A DNA stretch of 9,272 nucleotides from Tardiphaga sp. (lineage in GTDB: Bacteria > Pseudomonadota > Alphaproteobacteria > Rhizobiales > Xanthobacteraceae), in assembly GCA_014377915.1 (NCBI GenBank), contig JACMOT010000500.1, positions 1 through 9,272 of the forward strand. The letters run 5' to 3'. Below the pieces are notes generated by a model. The model was not told the DNA's origin. It ran no database searches and saw only the letters and a program-made list of their open reading frames with translations. Each line of letters begins with the position of its first letter. The stretch's first letter is position 1. Both the position numbers and the translations under genes were made by a program. Below, one piece after another: positions 1-5,692 of this stretch.

Positions 1-39
1 AAGAACTATATCGCGCGATTGCCGGTCATTTAACGCGCG

Positions 40-1698
40 CTATTCCATCGCCGGCCGAGACCAGATGATTTTAACTCTTTCGAAGAGCATGTTGGATTGA
101 GCGCCGATCTCAATATCGGTCCATTTGTCTTGAGCCGTAACCCATTTGTTCAATTCGAAGTGACTTTCGTCAAACAACTCTTTCTTTTTTGAGAATGGAA
201 AATTTGAAAGTTCGCTATTATAACCAGTGAGCGTGAGGTTTCCGAGCAAGTCGATGTGACGTTCATGAACATCATCTGCATCAGGTCCAAGCATTTCACG
301 CCATTCGTCCGTAAGCGTCTGCGGCATAATGTGCTCGATAGATGCTGTAACAAACGACGCCAGCTCCTTGTGTTTATGATCCTGCTCAAGCGCCTCAAGC
401 AAGAACTTGCAACGATCCAACGGCTGTGAATAGGCGCGATAACGCAGTAGCGAATTATGTAGTTCTTCATTCTTTGGCCAACGTCTTCCCGCCGTGCCTG
501 CGGCCAAGTTTTCAGTTAGCCATGCTGGTACGTCCTCCTCTGGGAGCTCTTTTGCGACGGCCAGAAAGATGCGTTTGAGCTGATTCGTAGGGACGCCACA
601 AATCGCTCTCCTGACGACGAACGATTCAAGCGTACGTATGCAATCAATTATATCTGCATCAACGATTTCGCCATCACGATGCATTCGCAGTAATTTGAGC
701 AATATGACGTTAGCCGTCGCTACCTCCCATCTCCTAAGACGACCTAACCCTCGGTCGATCTGAACTTGGGGGAAGGGAATGAGACCAATGATTTGAGCGT
801 AGACGATGGACAGTTTCTGCATCTTGAGCAGTTCGTCTGCGATTAGCCCGTCATGGACTTTGGCCAATCTGCTTTTTAGAACCGCGTAGATTGAAGATTT
901 TCCAACCTCATCGCCAGGCAGCATTAAATATTGGCGCATAAATTCAGTCAGATTGTCACCTACAAGCAAGCTTTGCATGGGCAACCACGATAGTTCGTAT
1001 GCTTTCTGTTGCTCTCCAGCATGAAGCCTGAGGAGCAGATAGTTCCGAATTAGGTCCGCTTGGGTTAGAGGCGCACCTTTAGCGTTAAGACTTTCAAAAA
1101 TAAGATATGGGTCATCAGCATCTCCCAAATGTATGGCTACAACGGTCAAACGGCTTTGAATTGTATCTGCCATCCTATCGAGATCTATCTTCTGGCCATC
1201 CGAATCCGCACCAGAGATTTTCGACTGGTAGTACTCGAACGCATCCATAAATCTAGACGGCTTCCCCTCCTCATTATCTATTATCGATTTGAACGCGGAC
1301 CTGTCCAACTGGGTTGGCAGTAGCTTATAGTAGTCCGCGCCTTCGTCGTATTCGTTCACGAGCAGGCTCGTAAGCTTACGATACTTGGGAGTCGTTTTTT
1401 CAAAGAATGATCGCAGCGCACAAAGGAAAAGTGCAATTGTTGTTAGACGTTGTTGCCCATCGATCACGAGAAATTTAGATACTCCGATCGGGACCGATTT
1501 AGCTGGAGCGGTTACAATGGCTCCTGTAAAGTGAGAGGCAACCGTTTCTTGCTCAGTCCTCTCGTACTGTTCCAGTAAGTCTTCCCATTGCGCTTGCCAC
1601 TCTCTTGGGCCCCACTCGTAGGATCGTTGGAATAGTGGCACCACCATCTGCTTTGTGCCGTTGAAGAAATCGATAATTGGACAGGGGCGGGCTTCCAT
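40..1698 (-). CDS. DUF262-DUF1524 protein, GmrSD/SspE/BrxU-like probable anti-phage nuclease
   Basis: A 552-residue single-chain protein with the two-domain plan of GmrSD-family type IV restriction enzymes. The N-terminal DUF262 (ParB/Srx-like NTPase) part shows VPLFQRSYEW at 20-29, VIDGQQRLTT at 78-87 with the hallmark DGQQR, and a block at 200-222 containing FESLNAKG and DLIRNYLL. The C-terminal DUF1524 (His-Me finger/HNH nuclease) part shows IEHIMP with H456, then LLGNLTLT (N487), YNS (N494) and SNFPFSKKK. Both active-site regions look intact and the length fits single-chain relatives. Known members cleave modified phage DNA (GmrSD, BrxU) or act with DNA phosphorothioation (SspE); the target of this one cannot be read from the sequence. 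The ATG is preceded by GGAAGAA at 1707-1713 on the minus strand, an acceptable ribosome site about 8-9 bases away. It follows the recombinase in the same direction after a 511-bp gap. Certain as a family member; the defence role is inferred. Confidence 0.88.
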   Translation of the reverse strand: MEARPCPIIDFFNGTKQMVVPLFQRSYEWGPREWQAQWEDLLEQYERTEQETVASHFTGAIVTAPAKSVPIGVSKFLVIDGQQRLTTIALFLCALRSFFEKTTPKYRKLTSLLVNEYDEGADYYKLLPTQLDRSAFKSIIDNEEGKPSRFMDAFEYYQSKISGADSDGQKIDLDRMADTIQSRLTVVAIHLGDADDPYLIFESLNAKGAPLTQADLIRNYLLLRLHAGEQQKAYELSWLPMQSLLVGDNLTEFMRQYLMLPGDEVGKSSIYAVLKSRLAKVHDGLIADELLKMQKLSIVYAQIIGLIPFPQVQIDRGLGRLRRWEVATANVILLKLLRMHRDGEIVDADIIDCIRTLESFVVRRAICGVPTNQLKRIFLAVAKELPEEDVPAWLTENLAAGTAGRRWPKNEELHNSLLRYRAYSQPLDRCKFLLEALEQDHKHKELASFVTASIEHIMPQTLTDEWREMLGPDADDVHERHIDLLGNLTLTGYNSELSNFPFSKKKELFDESHFELNKWVTAQDKWTDIEIGAQSNMLFERVKIIWSRPAME

Positions 1699-2209
1699 CG
1701 CTTATATTCTTCCAATTCGTGCTGCAGGGACGGCTGGATACAATTTGGACGAGAGCACGATTTCGCTCTGGCCTTCAAGGCATTTCGCTGGTGACGATAT
1801 TGATACTTTGTGCTGCGAGGAGCTGATACCCCAGCTACCGCTATCAAACTGATCATAGACGTCGGACCGGCGGTTGTAGACCCAGAGTCTATAATCTCCG
1901 TGGCATCTCAGATGCTTTTATGATCGGAACGAAGTAGCCGGGAGCTCTATGTGATTGTAAAGTTAGCACATGTAACTCGCGTCTCTCGGCCACGATTTTT
2001 GCAGCTGGCGCAGACGATCGACCGATAGTGCACGCCCGTGGCTGCATTGATTAATTCGGCCTCCAGCACGGCGTTAGCTCTGACATTGTCCAGCTCGATG
2101 CATGTCCGGCAGCACCGCTGTGGTTGTTCTTGTGCCCCGTCACCCACGACGAACCGACGGTTTCTGCACTGGGATAGATCCAGGCAGATAGTGACCCTTT
2201 GAGGATCTA
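1699..2209. other. 511-bp gap between the two island genes
   Basis: Apart from the doubtful small cysteine-rich frame at 1947-2147, nothing is recognisable here. The right-hand part is the 3' side of the recombinase gene. The left-hand part (1699-1946) must hold the leader, and any private promoter, of the DUF262-DUF1524 gene. I saw no convincing -35/-10 pair. There is only a short inverted repeat, TAGAC/GTCTA at 1877-1891, and the GGAAGAA ribosome site at 1707-1713. Frames that overlap the start of the DUF262 gene here look like chance readings. Confidence 0.5.
1947..2147 (-). CDS. Doubtful small cysteine-rich ORF, zinc-ribbon-like
   Basis: A GTG-initiated frame of 66 codons directly downstream of the recombinase, same strand. 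It contains CCRTC and, about 30 residues later, CASCKNR: two CxxC pairs, the spacing of a zinc ribbon. The frame stays open upstream of the GTG for about 28 further codons, into the end of the recombinase gene. That extension contains two more cysteines (a CLDLSQC stretch) but no ATG, GTG or TTG. No ribosome site is visible before the GTG. The middle of the frame has G/C-rich third positions, which favours coding; both ends do not. It may be a small zinc-binding protein, a gene that has lost its start, or chance. I do not recognise the family. Confidence 0.3.
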   Translation of the reverse strand: MGDGAQEQPQRCCRTCIELDNVRANAVLEAELINAATGVHYRSIVCASCKNRGRETRVTCANFTIT

Positions 2210-4000
2210 CTATTCCCCAACATCTGTCGCGCGCTGCTTTTCAATAACCACGGTCATGCCTTCCCGAACCCCATCGGGGTGGATAAGATCCGACTGCTGC
2301 TCGACATCAGTGTAAAATTGGTAGTCGAATTTCAGCGGGTCATTGCTGTTTGGATAGACCATTCGACTGCTGCCGTTCCGAAAAATGACCCTGAAATAAC
2401 GCTTACGTTCAAACGGCTCGGCGTTTTGATCGACAGCCTGCCCATTCAACTTTGACCATTCGATGTATTTCTCGTGGTCGGGCACGATCCCGGCAGGCGC
2501 TACTTGGATTTTTGTGATCAGCGCCTTCAGGCGGGAAACTATTTGAGATCGTGCTTTGAAAGTGTCGTTTCCCGTCTTGCTTCGCACTCGGCCGATAAGA
2601 TCTTTGATTTGATCCCCACCCTGGTAGTAAGTCGCTGCGGCTTCCAACAGCAGAGCCAGCTGGACTTGCTCAGCATGGCGATCGCTTTCTACGTCGTTCA
2701 ACCGGGCTTCGCAGGCAACCAGCTTCTCTGTTACGAATCCCATGTTGACGCCTGGCATCTTGATCAGATCGTACGCTTTTTCGCGCTCCTGTTTGAGAAG
2801 GAGTATCTGACCGTCTAGCGCTTTGATCTTTGAATCAGTTGCCGCACGTTTCACCGCATCGGCTTCCTGGGTGAACAGGGAACCGAGATCGAGCTCCTCG
2901 ACAAACGATAGGAACGATCCTTCGAAATGTTCATAGCGCCATCTTATCGAGGTGCATCCGGCACCTTTGAGGAAAGTGCTACAAACTAGATACCGGCCAC
3001 CCTTGGGCTTTTCTCCCTTGTCCTGGTAGTGCATCCGTCCGTCGCAATATTCGCAGTGCGCAAGCTTTGTGAAAAGGTTGGAAACGAATTTTCCCGTGCG
3101 ACCGCCCCCATGCGTGCGTCGACCCAGTCTGGCAGCTTGGGCCGCGAAGTAGATCTCATCGGTGATTACGGATGGGAAATAACCTTTGATTGGGTCTCCC
3201 TCAGCGAATCGCTTTTTAGCGACCTTCCTTCCTGGCTGGAATTGGCCGATTACTGCCGGACCAACGACGATTTTGTTAACGGACGACGGTCCCCAGTCGG
3301 TGCCTAACCCGAACGTTGGAACATTCTCAGCGTTGAGCCGCCTGGTAATCGAGTAACAGCCAATCCCAGCGATGGTGTCATCGAAAATCCTCCGAACGAC
3401 GGCCGCTCGCTCCTCAATAATTTCGTAGGATTTCTTATCGCCAGAAAGCTTGAGCCATCCGGGGCACCGCTTCGTGAGCTTCAACAACCCGATATTTCGA
3501 CGCTTGGCTGCCCAAGCCTGGCTGATCCGTTCGCTCTTGCGAAGGGATTCCTCGTTTGACCGGCTCATGACCACGATCGATATGATCAGCTGTTGGAGGT
3601 CGCTGGTCCCTGCCGTGTAAACTTGGTTGTCCGAGAGTGTAACCAAGGTGATCCCGCTGTTCATAATCTCCATGAAGAGCTGGAGAGCAATCATGGGCGG
3701 TTGACGGCTGAGGCGGTCAAATGATTCGACGAGGAGATATGATCCCGCCTTAACTCGTCCAGCTCGAACGGCCTCGATAAATTTTCCAAGAGCGCCTGAT
3801 TCGAGGTTGGTGCCGTCGTAGGCCGAAACACCGATATCCTTGAGGGTCGCTTCCTCTAGTAGGTCCAATCCGTGGTCGGCGGCGTATTTCGCTGAGGCAT
3901 CGAGCTGTCGACGAAGACTATCGCCCTTCAACTGGGCGTCAGTCGACATCCTGATGTACGAGAACGCTTTAGGGCGAGGGGAAGCGGGTGATGTAACCAT
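2210..4000 (-). CDS. Large serine recombinase (site-specific integrase of the island)
   Basis: A 596-residue large serine recombinase, which integrates and excises DNA through a covalent serine-DNA intermediate. The N-terminal resolvase domain (about 11-165) starts AFSYIRMSTDAQ, with R17 and the catalytic S19, followed by the conserved block VESFDRLSRQ at 91-100. The PF07508-type recombinase domain covers about 180-290. A zinc ribbon follows with C316, C319, C340 and C349. A helical, probably coiled-coil stretch lies at about 385-450, and a further DNA-binding tail runs to the end. Nothing looks broken, so it should be active. The ATG at 3998-4000 is the only reasonable start, since the catalytic motif begins about 12 residues later; no ribosome site is visible, and a leaderless or weakly translated message is possible. 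It lies beside the comM junction and reads away from it, the usual position of an integrase next to its own attachment site. This makes it the best candidate for the enzyme that inserted the island. Confidence 0.95.
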   Translation of the reverse strand: MVTSPASPRPKAFSYIRMSTDAQLKGDSLRRQLDASAKYAADHGLDLLEEATLKDIGVSAYDGTNLESGALGKFIEAVRAGRVKAGSYLLVESFDRLSRQPPMIALQLFMEIMNSGITLVTLSDNQVYTAGTSDLQQLIISIVVMSRSNEESLRKSERISQAWAAKRRNIGLLKLTKRCPGWLKLSGDKKSYEIIEERAAVVRRIFDDTIAGIGCYSITRRLNAENVPTFGLGTDWGPSSVNKIVVGPAVIGQFQPGRKVAKKRFAEGDPIKGYFPSVITDEIYFAAQAARLGRRTHGGGRTGKFVSNLFTKLAHCEYCDGRMHYQDKGEKPKGGRYLVCSTFLKGAGCTSIRWRYEHFEGSFLSFVEELDLGSLFTQEADAVKRAATDSKIKALDGQILLLKQEREKAYDLIKMPGVNMGFVTEKLVACEARLNDVESDRHAEQVQLALLLEAAATYYQGGDQIKDLIGRVRSKTGNDTFKARSQIVSRLKALITKIQVAPAGIVPDHEKYIEWSKLNGQAVDQNAEPFERKRYFRVIFRNGSSRMVYPNSNDPLKFDYQFYTDVEQQSDLIHPDGVREGMTVVIEKQRATDVGE

Positions 4001-4060
4001 CCGAATTTGCTACATTTTTTATGATTAATCGTCCACAATATTTTGATGGCCGGGTCGCCG
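4001..4060. other. Island/comM junction, probable attachment site (attR-type)
   Basis: The recombinase start and the first recognisable comM codons are about 35 bp apart, so the hybrid attachment site must fall here. The left side (4001-4032) is AT-rich island DNA; the right side (from about 4034) is comM. The near-palindrome GATTAATC at 4023-4030 sits on the island side. The crossover most likely lies between about 4028 and 4048. The central dinucleotide cannot be set without the other end or an uninterrupted comM. Serine recombinase sites are typically some 40-50 bp with a very short shared core, so no long direct repeat is expected. Confidence 0.55.
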
Positions 4061-4942
4061 GGCGCCGGTAAGTCGATGCTGGCGGCAAGGCTGCCGTCGA
4101 TCCTGCCGCCGCTGTCGCCGGCCGAATTGCTCGAAGTCTCGATGATCGCTTCGGTGGCCGGCGAGATCAAGGACGGCGCGCTGACGGCGCAGCGGCCGTT
4201 CCGCGCGCCACACCATTCCGCCAGCATAGCGGCGCTGACCGGCGGTGGCATCCGCGCCCGACCCGGTGAAATTTCGCTGGCGCATCAGGGCGTGCTGTTT
4301 CTCGACGAGCTGCCGGAGTTCGATCCAAGGGTGCTGGATTCCTTGCGCGCGCCGATGGAAAACGGCGAGGTCGCGGTGTCGCGCGCCAACCACCGGGTTA
4401 CCTATCCGGCACGCTTCATGCTGGTGGCAGCGATGAATCCATGTCGCTGCGGCCACGCTTTCGAGCCCGGCTTTGCCTGCAGGCGCGGCCGCGTCGACCG
4501 CTGCGCGTCGGACTATCAGTCGCGCATTTCGGGGCCGCTGATGGACCGCATCGATTTGCGCATCGAGGTGCCGGCGGTGACCGCCGCCGACCTGATCCTG
4601 CCGCCGCCCGCCGAGGGCTCGGCGGAGGTCGCGGCCCGCGTCGCGATGGCGCGCGACATCCAGGCGGCGCGCTATGCCGCGGCGGGGCTCGGCGCCATCC
4701 GCACCAATGCGGCGGCGCCGGCGGCGGTACTGGAAGTGGTGGCGCAGCCGGATGCGACGGGGCAGGCGTTGCTGCGCGACGCCGCCGAGACCATGAAACT
4801 GTCGGCGCGCGGCTATCACCGCGTGCTGCGCGTCGCCCGCACGCTGGCCGATCTCGATGGCGCGGACAGGATCGGCCGGCCGCATCTGGCCGAGGCGCTG
4901 TCCTACCGGGCGCTGGCCGAGGAGGCGCGCCGCGCCGCGTGA
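4034..4942 (+). pseudogene. comM: comM (yifB), C-terminal part only, cut by the island
   Basis: The C-terminal ~300 codons of ComM, an AAA+ Mg-chelatase-like ATPase known in Vibrio cholerae as a branch-migration helicase for natural transformation. Counting from the TTG at 4043, Walker A is GSPGAGKS at 4-11, Walker B VLFLDELPEF at 84-93, and a cysteine cluster begins NPCRCG with C134, C136, C146 and C154. The SRISGPLMDRIDL stretch at about 160-172 and a C-terminal Mg-chelatase-type domain (KLSARGYHRVLRVARTLADL at 252-271) are intact. Full ComM proteins are near 500 residues, so the first ~200 (the Lon-protease-like N-terminal domain) are missing. In-frame sequence upstream runs only to a TGA at 4022-4024. 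TTG 4043 and ATG 4046 could start translation, but the product would begin within a few residues of Walker A and is unlikely to work. The reading frame itself has no internal damage, which suggests a recent insertion. Confidence 0.9.
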
Positions 4943-5055
4943 GCCCGCGGTCGCAGCCTTGCTCGTGATGCACGCGTCAACCGGTCAGTAACGAGTTTTG
5001 TTTACGATCCGCTCACCATAACCCCGCCTTCCCGGGGCCAGGGCGAGTATGTGTC

Positions 5056-5520
5056 ATGTCGCGTTTCCGGCTTCTTGCGTCGACGATCCCCCTGCTGCTG
5101 CTGGCGCTGCTGGCGCGCGGCGAATCGAGATCCGCGCCGCGGCCGTGCATCGCGATCGGCGAGACCGTGCCGCGGATCGGCGCCGCGCCATGGCAGGCGG
5201 ATTCTTATGTTAGCTTCACCGAGGATCCCGGCCTCGCCACGGTGCGGGTGCAGATTGTCGGTTCCGCCGAACTGGCCGACTTCGCGGTGGTCGATGACCT
5301 CGACAGCGCCGAGGCGAGCGCCTGCGACGGCAGCGCGGCGCACCGCTCGATCGCGGTGTCGGCGGCGCCGTCGCCGACCGGGCCGGTGATCTATCTGTCG
5401 CGCGACCCCGATGCCGACTACCGGGTGTTCGTGCAGTCGCGCAGCTTCACCGTCCAGGATGCCGCCGCTCTGATCGTCGGCGCCCACCATGGACGCGGGC
5501 ACCTGCGGGCCGCGCTCTGA
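5056..5520 (+). CDS. Small exported protein of unknown function
   Basis: A 154-residue protein with G/C-rich third positions like its chromosomal neighbours. It begins MSRFRLL, followed by a hydrophobic stretch (about residues 6-20, leucine-rich), a fair Sec signal peptide; there is no lipobox. The mature part has two cysteines, C31 and C90, which could form one disulfide in the periplasm. The C-terminal half has a conserved look (VIYLSRDPDADYRVFVQSRSF, shown here by its first and last residues V111 and F131, then DAAALIVGA), but I do not recognise the family. The ATG at 5056 fits the signal peptide; the purine-rich AGGGCGAG at 5040-5047 may serve as ribosome site. It stands 113 bp after comM and 172 bp before the histidine kinase, so shared transcription with either is uncertain. 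Confidence 0.7.
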   Translation: MSRFRLLASTIPLLLLALLARGESRSAPRPCIAIGETVPRIGAAPWQADSYVSFTEDPGLATVRVQIVGSAELADFAVVDDLDSAEASACDGSAAHRSIAVSAAPSPTGPVIYLSRDPDADYRVFVQSRSFTVQDAAALIVGAHHGRGHLRAAL

Positions 5521-5571
5521 CCCGGCATTAACGTCCTATCAACCCTGTTGGCAGCGGATCTCGGCGACCGC

Positions 5572-5596
5572 GATTGCCGGCAAACACTTGGCAATC
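5572..5596. repeat. Short inverted repeat between exported protein and kinase
   Basis: GATTGCC at 5572-5578 is matched by GGCAATC at 5590-5596, giving a 7-bp stem with an 11-base loop, 50 bases after the stop of the upstream gene. There is no T-run after it, so it is a weak candidate for a terminator or a regulator site. The rest of this 172-bp gap shows nothing clear. Confidence 0.3.
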
Positions 5597-5692
5597 ACAC
5601 CGCGGCATTGTCGCGCCAATTCCGCGCGCCGCGATCGCGCTGTGCCGGCACGCCGGGCGAGTGATGGCGGGCGATATCGAAATGGGTGACCA

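Larger units (their letters stand above)
1..4033. mobile_element. Right-hand end of a genomic island integrated in comM
   Basis: The segment is visibly lower in G+C than the DNA to its right, its codon use is less G/C-biased, and both clear genes read leftward. It carries a large serine recombinase next to the junction and a DUF262-DUF1524 defence-type protein. To its right comM begins abruptly without its N-terminal third. Reading comM backwards in frame, recognisable sequence (His-Asn-Ile-Leu-Met-Ala-Gly before the Walker A loop) stops at about 4034, and an in-frame TGA lies at 4022-4024. This is the expected look of one end of an element inserted into comM by its own recombinase. The other end, the N-terminal part of comM and the rest of the cargo lie left of the window. 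The exact boundary is uncertain by several bases. Confidence 0.78.

Noticed and set aside
12..39. CGCGCG arms (12-17 and 34-39) just after the stop of the DUF262-DUF1524 gene, possible terminator
   Set aside because: Only a 6-bp stem of alternating CG with a 16-base loop and no proper T-run; too weak to call.
1512..1856. 114-codon minus-strand frame overlapping the start of the DUF262-DUF1524 gene
   Set aside because: More than half lies within the DUF262 gene in another frame, and no motif or ribosome site supports it.
3928..4251. Minus-strand frame crossing the island/comM junction
   Set aside because: It is opposite comM at one end and out of frame with the recombinase at the other; a chance frame at the junction.
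4025..4885. A 286-codon minus-strand frame opposite comM
   Set aside because: Its translation is Arg/His/Gln-rich low-complexity sequence of the antisense type; the comM reading explains the conservation.
4416..4973. Minus-strand frame with Arg/Pro-rich translation, and the overlapping + frame 4441-4968
   Set aside because: Both are shadows of comM; compositionally biased with no motif.
5022..5037. CCCCG/CGGGG hairpin between comM and the exported protein gene, possible comM terminator
   Set aside because: Five base pairs only, no T-run, and it sits close to the next start codon.
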